DNA from: Zygnema cylindricum
Taxonomy: Eukaryota; Streptophyta; Zygnematophyceae; Zygnematales; Zygnemataceae
Reading direction: 5' to 3'
Assembly: GCA_037447655.1 (NCBI GenBank)
Contig: JBBHKE010002644.1
Location: forward strand, 188,001 to 252,000
Length of the DNA stretch: 64,000 nt
In this document: one piece after another, positions 46,021 to 56,719 of the stretch
How the letters are laid out: each line of letters begins with the position of its first letter
Numbering within the stretch: position 1 is the first letter of the stretch
The notes under the pieces: model-generated
What the model was told of the DNA's origin: nothing
What the model saw: the letters and a program-made list of their open reading frames with translations, nothing else
Database searches by the model: none
Program-made: the position numbers and the translations under genes

Positions 46021-46900
46021 TTGGGCATGTAAATCTAGATATGTAAAGAGAGATGAAAAAGATGGGAGTGGTGGAAGGGATTCAGTTCAGTGAGAGTGAT
46101 AATATAAGTGATTGTAGTGGATGTGCTCAAGGTAAAGCACACAGATTACACTTTCCTAAAACAGCCACCTATAAGGGAGAAAAAATTCTAGATCTAGTAC
46201 ACACGAATATTTGGGGACCGGCTAAAGTGCCCTCACCGGGGGGGAAGAGATTTATGATGACTATCACTGATGATTGGTCTCGGTATTCCAGGGTGTATTT
46301 TTTGAAAAACAAGTCCGAAGCTCAGGATTGTTTTAGACAATATAAAGCATGGAGCGAAAAACTCCATGAAACTCCAATCAACAAAATAAGGCGTGACAAT
46401 GGTGGAGAGTATACTTCTAACCAGTTGAGGATTTCGGAGGGAAGATGGGGTCCAACACCAAAAGACAGTTCCAGGAAACGCGAAACAGAATGGGGTAGCT
46501 GAAAGGTTAAATAGAACACTAAGTGATAGTGCTAGAAGTATGTTGTCAGATAAGAAGATAGGAAAAAGGTTTTGGGCAGAAGCAATGAACTGTGCTAATT
46601 ACCTCAAAAATAGAGTTCTTACTTCAGCTATAAAAGATCAAACACCTTATGAGAGATGGACAGGCCAGAAACCAGACATATCTCATTTAAAGGTTTTCGG
46701 CAGTCAAGTATTCAGTCTAGATACAGATCGGTCTAATTGGAAGCTAGATCCTAAAGGAAAACCGGGATACGTATTAGGATATAATGAGGATGTTAAACGA
46801 TATAGAGTTTATGATCTAAAAAGGGAAGATATAATCTTAGTAAAGCATCTAGTAGTTATAGATGAAGGAATGTCTGTGTATCCCTTCAAAAATACAAAGT
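46021..46900 (+). pseudogene. Copia E integrase
   Basis: The zinc-binding part (a WHKRLGHVNLD-like start, then CSGCAQGKAHRL) precedes TITDDWSRYSRVYF (first Asp), RRDNGGEYTSNQ (second Asp) and, in another frame after 46440, NGVAERLNRTL (Glu). A stop in LDM*REM (near 46044) and frame changes at 46430-46510 break it. DISHLKVFGSQVFSLD and GKPGYVLGYNED follow in the open frame from 46540. Confidence 0.85.
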
Positions 46901-48140
46901 CAGTAAAGATCAGATTTGAGTCAGAAAATTCTGATGACTTTGAGCTTCCTAACTATCCAAGTTTTAGAGAAGTTGACATTCTTGCAGGTACAAATCAGAC
47001 CGAAAAAAACTCGGCTGTGGAAACTCCAGTGAGAACTCTACCCGAAGCGGAAGACGTGGTGGAAATTGATTCGGAATCAAGGGAAAAGGGAGAAGCCGAG
47101 ATTGTTCGAAGAATCCACGAGAACCATCTATTCGAGCCTCAGATTTTGAGGGGAGGGGGGAGAAGTAGCAAAAGATTGCAAGAAAAAAAGGTTAATACCA
47201 AGGTAACAAAACTATCTCATCAAGATGAACCTCAGACTTATGGAGAGGTGATGACGTGTCCAGAAAGAAACCGGTGGAAGACAGTCATCAATGAGGAGAT
47301 GGCCTCAATTATGGCAGCTGTTACTTGGGAGCTGGTGGATTGTCCACCTAACCGAAAACCAATCGGTTGTAAGTGGGTTTTCAAATTAAAACTAAACCCA
47401 GATAATACAATTGAGCGCTAGAAGGCCAGATTAGTGGCAAAGGGATTTACACAAAAGGAGGGAATTGACTACAAGGAAACCTTTGCCCTGGTCGTCAGAT
47501 TTCCCTCCGTCCGCATACTTCTCAGTCTAGCAGCAGCGGAAGGTATAGAAATGCACCAGATGGACATCAAGACAACCTTTTTGCATGGAGAATTGGAAGA
47601 GGAGATCTTCATGCGACAACCCGAAGGGTTTGTGGAGGAAGGAGAGGAGAGTAAGATATGCCGGTTGATTAAATCTCTTTATGGTTTGAAACAGGCGCCT
47701 CGACAGTGGAATAACAAGCTTGATGAGTTTCTTACCGGTCTAGGATATATCCGGATCATCTCAGATCACTCAATCTATGTTTTCGAAGATGAAGAAGGTT
47801 TTATATTTATTGCAATTTATGTTGATGATTTGTAGGTTTTAAGTAAAACAATGGAAAAAATTAATAAACTGAAAACCGATCTTAAGGGGAGATTTGAAAT
47901 GAAGGATATGGGGGAAACAAAATATATTTTGGGAATACAAGTAGAAAAAGACCGAAAAAGAAAGATTATAAGATTGACTGAAAAGGAAGCAATAGGGAAC
48001 ATGCTTAAAAAATTTCAGATGGATAAAGCTAATAGTTGTACAACTCCAATAGAGTTGAAGAAACGAAGTGAGGGGAGTGAGAAAGAAGGAGTCATAGTCT
48101 TAGACGAGGAATTATCTCCTGATGAACAGAAGTTCATGTA
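46901..48140 (+). pseudogene. Copia E reverse transcriptase
   Basis: After an acidic linker, the sequence shows ELVDCPPNRKPIGCKWVFK, then a stop in IER*KARLV (47419), then AKGFTQKEGIDYKETF, HQMDIKTTFLHGELEEEIFM, SLYGLKQAPRQWN and FIAIYVDDL (YVDD at about 47816-47827). A TAG after the active site (47833) and another after KFM (48139) are nonsense changes in a frame otherwise well kept. Confidence 0.88.
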
Positions 48141-48149
48141 GACTATTCC

Positions 48150-48715
48150 TTACAGGCAAGTAGTGGGAAGTCTAATCTATTTTATGAATTGTACCTGGCC
48201 GGATTTAGCTGCAGCTATAGGAGTGCTGAGTAGAAGTCTAAATGCTCCCACTAAGAGTGATTGGGAGGCAGCTAAAAGAGTCCTTAGATATTTGATAGAA
48301 CTAGGGCTCTATGGTTGCATTTGGGTGGGGAGAATGCTAACATCACTACTTGGAGTGATGCCAGTTATGGTGATGCTCCGATGCGGAGATGCACTTCTGG
48401 ATATGTATTATATGTGGGTGATGGGGCTTGCTGTTGGAGTAGCAAGCAGCAAAAAATTATTGCTCAGTCCACCATGGAGGCTGAGTATATGGCCTCTTGC
48501 TCTGCTGTAAAAGAATTGAAGTGGGTCAAGTCTTTGCTTGGTGAGCTTGGTCACCTTAAGAGTGGTGTGCAGAAAATATTTTGTGATAATCAAGCAGCAA
48601 TCGCTATTTCTGCCAATCTTAAACATCATTTTAAAGCCAAACACATGGACATTAGACTCAGCTTTGTTAGAGAGAAAGTAGAAAATAAAATAATCAGTTT
48701 AGAGTCCGACTAGAT
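48150..48715 (+). pseudogene. Copia E RNase H
   Basis: The sequence has PYRQVVGSLIYFMN, RVLRYLI, then in the next frame TTWSDASYGDAPMRRC, VGDGACCWSSKQQ, QSTMEAEYMA, KIFCDNQAAIAIS and KHHFKAKHMDIRLSF. The D, E, D residues are all present. One frameshift near 48295 separates the two halves. Confidence 0.88.
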
Positions 48716-48811
48716 AGTGAGATGGTAGCAGATATGATGACCAAACCTGTGCCTTCCCCTAAGCTAATTTTCTACAAGGAGAAGTGTGGTCTGAAATTAA
48801 AGATTGACTAG

Positions 48812-48824
48812 AAAATAAGGGGAG
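48812..48824 (+). other. Polypurine tract of copia E
   Basis: AAAATAAGGGGAG lies directly before the 3' LTR and is identical to the tract of D. Confidence 0.85.
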
Positions 48825-49892
48825 TGTAGAAATTAATGGTCTTTTTTAAGTATTTTCTAGGACTAAATAGAAATAGAGAAAGAAGTCGAGGCAGTCTACC
48901 TCTAACTTCTCTCTCCAACTCTCAAACTTGTCGCAGTCACTGAGAAATTGGAGAGGAAGCTAGAGCCATGGCTACCTAGACTATCCAGAAGTTTACGGGA
49001 TATAAATATTAGTTTATTTATAATTAAGGATATATTTACTAAAATATATATACCTCCTCTAGGATTTGAACCTGCAACCTGCCGGCCGGAAACCAGCCGG
49101 TAGCCGGTAGCTTTAAACCATGAACTCTAGAGATAGTGTTACGTACTATAGGGTTTGATATTTAATTAAACATTCATACGTAGGATAGTTCAATTAACTG
49201 AAATAGTTTTACGGGGACATAGATCCAGTAATGTAAAAGTACGGATTACGGTACGGATAAGAAACCAATACCGCGCATTTATTTCTTTACCAAAACGAAT
49301 AACGCGCATGTATTTATTACGGCTAGGATTAAATGTTTAATTTAATCGGACGGTCGGAGTTAACGACGAGATCGCGAAGGAGGATTTCGGCGGTTTATGG
49401 TCATCGCCACATCGGATGACACATGGCAAAATTACATTCGATCGTGGTATCTCCGGAGATTACGGCACCAAATCCAAATATGACATGTGTCGACATTAAG
49501 GCAATGTCGTACAATGTCCGTACAAAAAATACACCGGCAGCTATACTTTTGTGTACGGAGGAGTAATATGATTGGCTTCGTACATCAGTAGATAGAGTCT
49601 GTGAGAGAGATAGGACTTCCAAAAATCAGGAGATAAGACCCTCTCTCCCAGAGAGCTTCTGTACAAAAGGTCAACTTTGACCCTCCATAACTTACTGCTC
49701 AGGGGAGCAAATTCAGAGATTATTTTTGTTATCGACTCAGGGGAGTCTTGCCTTCACAAGGGTGAAGTTGGTCAAAGTTTTTGTCTGCCAGGGTGGCAGT
49801 TGTTCTTGCTGAAAAACAAAGGGGTCAAGGTTATCCTAGAGGCTTCTTGGAAGCTGTCCACTCTGAGGACTTATGGAGGTCTCAGAGTTTCA
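48825..49892 (+). repeat. 3' LTR of copia E
   Basis: It matches 43410-44476 with scattered differences. Hairpins are GACTC-AGGG-GAGTC (49734-49747), CTTCAC-AAGG-GTGAAG (49752-49767) and CTGCCA-GGG-TGGCAG (49785-49799). The middle hairpin is broken in the 5' LTR but perfect here. Confidence 0.92.
49045..49135 (-). other. tRNA-like Pol III unit in the 3' LTR of E (antisense)
   Basis: It matches the block at 43625-43716. The B box GGTTCAAATCC is kept at 49062-49072, followed on the minus strand by a TTTT run near 49041. The A box has one change (TTCATGG for TTAATGG). Confidence 0.6.
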
Positions 49893-49969
49893 TGTGGAAG
49901 GAGCAGTTTACTGTTCGAGATGTTGAGGATCCAGAAGGGGTCAAGGTGGTGGTTCCCTTGGATCTATAG

Positions 49970-51736
49970 AATAGGGGGAAAAATAATGCTCGCGTCGTCG
50001 GATGTTATCCCGTCTATGCCACCCACACACCCACAGAACTGCTCGCCAGCGCCACCGATATTGCAGACATAATATAACAATTCCCAATTTCCAAGCGGTG
50101 GGAAGAGGGATACCATAACAGATTATCACAAATAACAAAACTGCGGTCGAAAGTGGACAAATCCTTAACATATGTTTTTGTAAATGAAAAAGAACCTCGG
50201 TTGGAATCTTCGGAAGTTCCGCCCGAAAATCAAAAATTCAATCGACAAGTGGTGTCATTATCTATCCCGGATTTTGGACTCGGGATATTATTCCTATTTT
50301 TTGGAATTAGCTCGGACCTCGAAGCTGTCTTAAAAGCTGGGCATAAAGTGGAGTCATATGGGGCCGTGGAAATTTAACCGGATGCTCACGCCGTCAGTTA
50401 ATACCAACTACAACAACTCCACCAATTGTATCCCCAACAACTTCCAGTATCCGCCATCTGCAGATCTCACCAAAGTGTCCCGCAAAATATAGACAATATC
50501 CTGAAGCCACATCTCGCTATTCAGGAGCGAGTAGATTTAGTGATTGCAGGATGGCCATGTCAAGGATACTTTTTAGCAGGGAAAGGCGAGGGACATCAGG
50601 ACAGCAGAAGTCGATCCTTCTTCCAGATGATCAAATTACTTTCCTGGCTGCAGCAGTCCCAAGACTAACCAGTGGAGTACGTTTTGGAGAATGTCCACCC
50701 GGGAGATGATAAGAGAAAACAAGTCGCAAATAGCTGGAATTAAGTCAAGCAGATTCTACGAGCTCCACTTCTTTTCGATGCAGCGCAACTGGGATCCATG
50801 GCTCACAGAGTTCGGGCGTACTGGACCAATTTGATACCTCTGTCAGTCCTGAACAAGCTCTTACAGAACCACAAAATAGATTCCCAAATTACCCAACAAC
50901 AAATTTTAGGGCCAGGGTGGATGGCCACTCCAGTAACTAAGGCTGATCGTCCTCCGTTCTTCCAGTGCAACCAACCAGGAGCACCACGGCGAGCAGTGCC
51001 AACATTGGTTTCCTTCCCCAACATCCATGCGTATCGAAAGGGAGCGGCCGGAATGATATTTGACAGCAAAAGTGGAGTTTGGACAACGCCAACGGTGAAA
51101 GAACGAGAACAAGCCATGGGATTCCAACCTGCCAATACGGCGGCACCAGGTATTTCAGACCTCCAGCGCTGCAGCCTACTCGGACAGAGCATGGATCATA
51201 ATGCAATAACATGGGTGATAAAACATTCTCTGGCCTTCTCTAGCCTAGAGTCTCTGCAATCGAAGGATAGCTACCTTCAAGCTCCAAAGTTGTTAGCGGT
51301 GCAAGCCCATTTGCAGCTTGAGGGGGGGAGGGAAGCAAGAAAACAGTTTTTATCATCAAAATTTTCCTGTCCTAGCATAATACCAACAGTAAGAGATTCC
51401 TCAGTGGGGGGGAGCGGAGGCTCGGAAAGGGACAACTTAGCGGAAGTTGTTAGCAGCAACATTCTAACAGGAGGAGAAGAGGTAGACCCGCAGATAGGAA
51501 AGGAATTCGATATCTCCCGTTGGGGTAGACCCTTCGAGGCCAGGGCAGCGGTTAAACCTAAAAAGATGGATAGGACCTTAGGGGAGCAGTTGGACCCTCA
51601 CCAAAAGGCCCAGCTCTCCGACCTGTTGGAGAAGAACAAACAGGTGTTCTCCTGGTCAGATACCGACGTAGGCATCTACAAATATACCCCTTTCCGAATG
51701 GATTTAATAGACGAGACTTCTACTGTTTGGCAGAAG
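49970..51736 (+). pseudogene. Cytosine-5 DNA methyltransferase domain in the pol polyprotein of gypsy F
   Basis: The protease frame continues, without a frameshift, into a C5-methyltransferase. Motif I is GILFLFFGISSDLEAVLKAG (near 50281). Motif IV is AGWPCQGYFLAGKG, with the catalytic Cys codon at 50558-50560. Then come DSRSRSFF, motif VI VLENVHPG (ENV at 50687-50695) and motif VIII LGSMAHRVRAYWTNL (near 50790-50827). Later TPTVKEREQAMGF and LLGQSMDHNAITWVI correspond to the C-terminal motifs IX-X. After about 51230 a linker leads to the RT N terminus (LDPHQKAQLSDLLE). Stops at 50075, 50375, 50399, 50666 and 50741 (all TAA) break it, but catalytic motifs are intact. In a working element it could methylate new element DNA or host DNA. 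It is probably an ancestral host gene captured by the element. Confidence 0.85.
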
Positions 51737-52179
51737 TAATACCCTTTCAGTTTCAAGGGAAAGGAGTTCATCACGGCAAAGTACAAACTCTGGTAGAAGC
51801 AGGATAGGTGCAGGTGAGTACCGGACTCCATGGATTTGCGTCTCCAACCGTTCTCCCACCCTAGAAAGACTCTTCTGGGAAAACAGTAGACTTTCGGATG
51901 TGTGGAGATTAGCGGATGCTTAACACAGCAACTGTACCAGACTGATACCCAATGCCTACCCCGGAAGAGATTTTTGACTTGTTGGCCAGGGCCACCATTT
52001 ACTCCACACTAGACATGAATAATGGGTTCCACCAGATCGCAATGGAGCCAAAGCACCGGGAAAAGACAGCTTTTTGGACAGGGTCCAGGTTGTATGAATG
52101 GCTCTTCATGCCATTCGGGCTGAAGAATGCGCCAGCCAAATTCCAACGTGCCATGGACGAGGCGCTCCGGGGGATTGAC
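51737..52179 (+). pseudogene. Gypsy F reverse transcriptase, N-terminal part
   Basis: After frame changes near 51775 and stops, the gypsy RT words appear: KTVDFRMCGD*RMLN, then PTPEEIFDLLARATIYSTLDMNNGFHQIAMEP (motif A, TLDMNNGFHQI) and KTAFWTGSRLYEWLFMPFGLKNAPAKFQRAMDEAL (motif B, FGLKNAP). It stops at GIDC, where the solo LTR is inserted before the active-site strand. Confidence 0.85.
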
Positions 52180-53520
52180 TGTTGTTTTTGAAAAGTTAGT
52201 TTCGTGCGAACACATCGTTTCGTGCGTACGCGATGTTTCGTGCGTACGCATTTACGCGATATATTGTGGAGGTTCGAAAGGATTTATGGATTGGGGAATT
52301 AAATGTACACATAAAATTAATGGAGTAATTGAGTGGCGCGAAATGTGAGAAGAAATGGACAGCGGATCGCGAAGCAATCCGACGTGAGATAATTGACGAA
52401 GATAAAATGGTACGTTGCACGTAAAGTTCATAATGCGACACGTGGGATATATAAAAAGGACTCCGCCGGTACATAGAATCTTTTTGGGGACAGGTGTACT
52501 TATTTTTGGCAAGCGCATTCATGACGAGGAACAAAATTGCTGTACGGACAATTTCGGATGGTTTGACGAGGTTTCGACAAGTGGATTTTTTTTTACCACG
52601 CGGCGCGACATCAAGGGTGCCGATTAAGAGCGACGGACGGCGGATATAGGCCGCCGATATTTTCAAGGGATCTCATTATCTTTAATGACGTATTATTAGG
52701 TGGACCGTACATATGCGATGTCGGTTCACTACGTGGAATTATCTACGAGTGACTAAGAGAGTTGTCGCTTATGACGCGTATTTTGCGGACGCGTCGGTAT
52801 AAATATTTGATACAACATTATTTTTTCTTATGTGTATTATTAATTTAGTATTGATTATGACATTTTTATTTAAGTGATCAATTAGGGTTTTCGATAGTTT
52901 AATTTGTGTGTGTACGATGTCGTACTTGTAGACAAGTGTACGCTTACGATTGCTTGACTTTCAGGTGTACGCTTACGATTAATGTTTCTTAGTAATTGGC
53001 TATTATGGTTAAATATTACTTAATGACAGTTACGTAATTTACGTTGGTTATTTTGACACTTAGTGATTCATTGACAGCTCACAAGTGTATATATAGGAAT
53101 GAGCTTTGTTAGGAATTAATAATCAATGCTGGTTAGTAAAGTGGGGACCAAAGATGTAGTATTTTAGGGTTGTCGATTAGGTCATGCACTTTTGAATGAT
53201 ATAATGATTATACCTTGATTATACTCTTGTTTATGTGTGATGCATTTGTTTTTATTATTTATGTTATTTTATATATGTTTTGCATTGTTAATGCATTTGT
53301 CCTAGGGTTTGTTTATGTCGATTATTCCATCAAACCTTAGATGATGTCATAGGGTTTATTTATGTTGATTATTCCATGAAACCCTAAATGTTGTTTGTTG
53401 CGTCTGTGTACGCATATGGAGGATGCATTTCATATGATTGTTCGTCGACCTATTTTTGCTTAGCTTTTTGCATGATAGTTTGGGTGGCTTCTGCGGTCTA
53501 TTTTAGACCAAAGAACAACA
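52180..53520. mobile_element. Putative solo LTR (1341 bp) in the RT of gypsy F
   Basis: The block starts TGTTGTTTTTGAAAAG and ends CCAAAGAACAACA, so it has TG...CA ends with a TGTTGTT inverted terminus. The 5-bp repeat TTGAC flanks it (52175-52179 and 53521-53525). Removing it with one TTGAC copy reconnects the RT at the active site. It has no coding region. A GTGTATATATAG TATA-like site is near 53086. Near its right end a TTTATGT(C/T)GATTATTCCAT phrase occurs twice. Strand is not assigned. Confidence 0.6.
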
Positions 53521-53525
53521 TTGAC

Positions 53526-53890
53526 TGTGCATGATGCTATATCGAGGATGTTATTATTTTCTCGAAGACCTTCGAGGAACACTTGGAGCACATACAGATT
53601 GTACTCCGAGCTCTCCTAGCAGCTGGCTTGAAATGTCACTCCTGTAAGGGAGTTTTTAGGGTTCAGAAAATCATTTACCTGGGACACGAAGTTACACCCG
53701 GGACAGAGGGTCCCCATATGGTCAAAGTTGCAGCCCTTGATGCCGTTTCCCCTCCTCAAGACGTCTCTGCACTCCGCACCTTTTTAGGCCTGGCTAACTA
53801 TTATCGGAGATTGATCCCTGATCTTAGCAGCCACGCTCTTTATCGGAGATTGATCCCTGATCTTAGCAGCCACGCTCAGCCTCTGAACTA
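53526..53890 (+). pseudogene. Gypsy F reverse transcriptase, C-terminal part
   Basis: The sequence resumes with CYIEDVIIFSKTFEEHLEH: the YxDD active site reads YIED, a change of the first Asp to Glu. LLAAGLKCHSCKGVF, YLGHEVTPG, then ALRTFLGLANYYRRLIPDLSSHA follow. The 13-residue unit starting YRRLIPDLSSHA is duplicated in tandem (about 53803-53877), a recent in-frame 39-base duplication. Confidence 0.85.
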
Positions 53891-54400
53891 GTTGCTGCAG
53901 AAAGACCAGGAGTGGCAGTGGACGGAGGAGCAACAGATTGCCTTCCAGTTCCTCAAGGATTCCCTAAAGCAACACCCAGTGCTCCGAATGCCTGATCACC
54001 AAAGACCCTTTCTCCTTTACACTGGAGCCGGTTTGGATTGGGAGCTGTTTTAGCCCAACTGGATGATGCTGGGGCCGAATATGTGGTAGCTTACGCCAGT
54101 AGGAGTAATAACCGAGCGGAGGGGAATTACAACAGCTATCACGGGGAATTGCTGGTGGCGGTATGGGCCATCCAACACTTCAGACCATACCTATACAGAG
54201 TCCATTTCACTCTGATCATGGATCACCAACCTCTAAAGTGGATTATGGAGAACAGCAAGCTCACTCGCAAACTCGCCAGGTGGGTGTTAATACTACAAGA
54301 ATATGACTTGACATAATCCACCGGGTCGAAGAGATTCGTGGGAATGCTGACGGACTTAGGAGAAATCCAGACCCTTCCATAGAGAGATTCCACCGGGGCG
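53891..54400 (+). pseudogene. Gypsy F RNase H
   Basis: QKDQEWQWTEEQQIAFQFLKD and PVLRMPDHQRPFLLYTGA lead, after a frameshift near 54035, into GAVLAQLDDAGAEYVVAYASRS, NYNSYHGELLVAVWAIQHFRPYLY (the catalytic Glu region) and TLIMDHQPLKWI (Asp). This is the usual gypsy tether and RNase H order. The first Asp region is damaged by the frameshift. Confidence 0.82.
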
Positions 54401-54601
54401 CGCCATGATGAGGATCCTGAAATCAGTTTGGGACTCATTCAAGCTTCCTCTGCCTTTATTTGGCTTCCTCAATCTAGGGGGGAAATGTCAACTTTCTTTG
54501 CAGACGTGGAGGGGCAGGCGCCAATACGGGCCGGATGAAAAGACATTTGGAATGACCCTGATGCACTTCAATCTATCCAATATGGTTCCCCTCTTCCCCA
54601 T

Positions 54602-55840
54602 TTGTCTGGAGTGCAGTTATCACGGGTTTTGACTCAAATGATGGCCTATGAATGGGAAAGGGGTATTTTAATCCGCAAGTGGGCGGACGGGACGAGGAAA
54701 GTGGTTCCTCCCCGAGCTGACCGGGAAACTCTGATTCTTCGTCTTCACCGGCAATGTGGTCATTTTGGGCAGAAACGGACTACCTCCCTGGTCACCAGAT
54801 CGTACTGGTGGCACAGGTTGCGGACCGAAGTCAACCGGATTGTGCAGACGTGTTCCTCTTGTGACCGAGTCAAAGCGGCCTTCGACAAAAAAAGAGGTGC
54901 CCAACTTCATTCACTTCCAATCGGGGGAATGTTTTATCGGTGGTATTTGGATATGTTGGGCCCTCTCCCCACTACTACCCGAGGGAACCACTTTGTCCTA
55001 GTAATGATAGAGCATTTTTCCAAAAGGATCAAATTGGTGGTCTTACCCTAGAAGGAGTCTAAGGCAATTGCGGACGCATTCTTGCAAAGAGTGTTGTCCC
55101 AATTTGGGGCCCCTGCAGAAGTGTTGACCAACCAGGGCTCCGAATTTGCAGGAGAGTTCTCCAACTTGTTGGAATTATGTCTCATCGACCACCGGCTGAC
55201 CAGCCGAGACCACCCTCAGGCCGACGGTTTGGCCGAAAGGTGCGTACAGACAGTGAAGCGATCATTGTGCAAATATGCTGTGGAAGAGGATTTGGGAGAA
55301 TCGGATAGAAAGGTACCTTGGATTGCCATGGGTTACCGGTTCATCCGGCCAGCATCCCTCCACTCCTACAGTCCCTACTTCATTTTGTTCGGACGACACC
55401 CAATCCTACCCGGCACAGCCTCCGCCCAAGCGGTGGTCCTTCCGGAAATGGACAATAAGGGAACGGTCGAGAAACTGATTGCCGACAGGGCCAAGGTGTT
55501 TCACCGGGAAATGCCTCTGGCCATGGGGAATTTACAAGCAGCCCAGCACCGAGATCAACTCTGGTATTCGCAACGCCGTAGCGAGAAAATTGTCCCACGG
55601 CAACGACGATTTCTTCCCGGGGATTTCGTGTACCGCATGCAACAGAAAAGGGACACTCTAGACATTTCAGCGGGAAGGGTGATTTGGAAAGAAGTGGAAG
55701 TCTCGAATAAGGGGGTTTTGACGCTTGAAGGGAAGGATGGGCAGAGGATCAAGGAAAATCAGATTAATGTGGCTCCTTGTCACCTCCAGGGATTGGAAGA
55801 CGAACCTACTTTTCACCTTAACTATTTTGCTGATCCCCTT
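54602..55840 (+). pseudogene. Gypsy F integrase
   Basis: The zinc-binding domain has LHRQCGHFGQKRT and CSSCDRVK (HHCC). The core has YRWYLDMLGPLP (first Asp), LTNQGSEFAGEF where the second catalytic Asp is Asn, and HPQADGLAERCVQTVKRSL (Glu). A TAG at about 55050 interrupts it. The C-terminal part has a PGDFVYRMQ segment typical of the gypsy integrase GPY/F-like module. It leads directly into a zinc finger. Confidence 0.85.
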
Positions 55841-55843
55841 TTG

Positions 55844-55994
55844 TGTTCCTCCGAATGCCTGTCATCTTCTTCCCATAATTCTGTACTGGTCTGTGATCGA
55901 TGCGACCAATGTCGGCATCAGTCTTGTCTCCCCTCCTCTCGGGACCCTCGTCCTAAACCCCTTTGCTCTTTGGATCTGCAAGAACTGCGAATAG
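55844..55994 (+). pseudogene. PHD-type zinc finger at the integrase C terminus of gypsy F
   Basis: A Cys pair, CSSEC, is followed after 11 residues by CDRCDQCRHQSC, which fits CX2CX4HX2C. After a one-base frameshift come WICKNC and a stop codon (55992-55994). The C-C-C-C-H-C-C-C order, the spacings and the W before the last pair are those of a PHD finger. PHD fingers read histone H3 tails. At this position it would parallel the chromodomain of chromoviruses and could guide insertion. Confidence 0.7.
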
Positions 55995-56031
55995 GGGGGG
56001 TAATCATTCAAAAGTCTTAGTCACAGTGGAC

Positions 56032-56719
56032 TAAGAGGGGGGGGAATCAAGGACCCGGCTCCACCACTAAGGATTCCCTCCTTTCCCCTGGCCAGAGGGG
56101 GGAAAGAGAGGGGGGAGGGGATATGTTTTCGCCCTGCTAAAGCACTCATCCCCACCTTTGCATGCATGCTCACAGAAAAACAAGGCGGGCACCATTGGGC
56201 ATAGGCATTATAGTGGAGAGAATTCGCATTCTCGGGAAGGTTGATTGCGGAACTCCAATGGCGATTACCCGGGCAGTGGGCCCTCCTCTGGTATTTTCCA
56301 GCACGCTCGACAACTATCAAGCTCGAGTGCTTCCTAGTAACCCCTTTTTTTTTACCGAGTATTTCCGGCCCTTCTTCATCTGTGCGGCCCTTCAAGTACC
56401 GATAAAGGAGCGCACCTAGCCAAACCAGACTCTTCCATTTTCTTAACGGAGAAGAACGAACTTTATTTCGCGCCTAATGGAGGCCGAACAACAAAGTTAT
56501 TCCGTTCCAAATATTATCATCTTATTACATGCAACCAGTTTTCCCCTGTCCCTTTGGGGCCTACATTGTGGAACACCACGTAACTTTTGGGATAGACTAT
56601 TAGATTTTGCTGTTGGCTATTAGTAGGAAGTTACTTCAGGTCCACCAGCCGAATAGAGCATTTATTAATGAGAGTCAAAATTAGGCGTTTCACGATAATT
56701 TAGAACTTTGGTGCTCAGG
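56032..56719 (+). repeat. Polypurine tract and 3' LTR region of gypsy F
   Basis: AAGAGGGGGGGG (56032-56044) is a strong polypurine tract. It is followed by AATCAAGGACCCGGCTCC, a likely LTR start (about 56045-56050). The LTR end is not determined, and copia C is inserted at 56720. No 5' LTR copy exists in the window for comparison. Confidence 0.5.

Larger units (their letters stand above)
43410..49892 (+). mobile_element. Complete Ty1/copia element E, inserted in gypsy F
   Basis: Two LTRs of about 1067 bp bound gag, protease, integrase, RT and RNase H. A perfect 5-bp duplication TGTGG flanks it (43405-43409 and 49893-49897). It is the plus-strand sister of D, with long colinear similarity in LTRs and proteins. 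Stops and frameshifts interrupt gag (44958), protease (45728), integrase (46450-46510) and RT (47419 and 47833), so it cannot move alone. Confidence 0.95.
43101..49966 (+). pseudogene. Gypsy F protease domain, split by copia E
   Basis: The left part (43101-43404) encodes GYQDGVVEIGALTNLI, a diverged aspartic-protease active site (EIGA for DTGA), then LPFLVVEG and LGMATWTRVNMRLSV, matching the LGMDFL-type end of gypsy proteases. The right part after copia E (49898-49966) continues with KEQFTVRDVEDPEG. The two halves join at the 5-bp duplication TGTGG. A TAA at 43360 and a TAG at 49967 interrupt it. The altered catalytic residues suggest inactivity even before the insertion. Confidence 0.6.

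Noticed and set aside
49967-50743. TAA/TAG at places where Gln fits, suggesting a variant genetic code
   Set aside because: Comparison of D and E shows stops also replacing Leu, Tyr and Glu codons, and the glycoprotein genes use CAG/CAA for Gln and end in TAG. The stops are ordinary decay.
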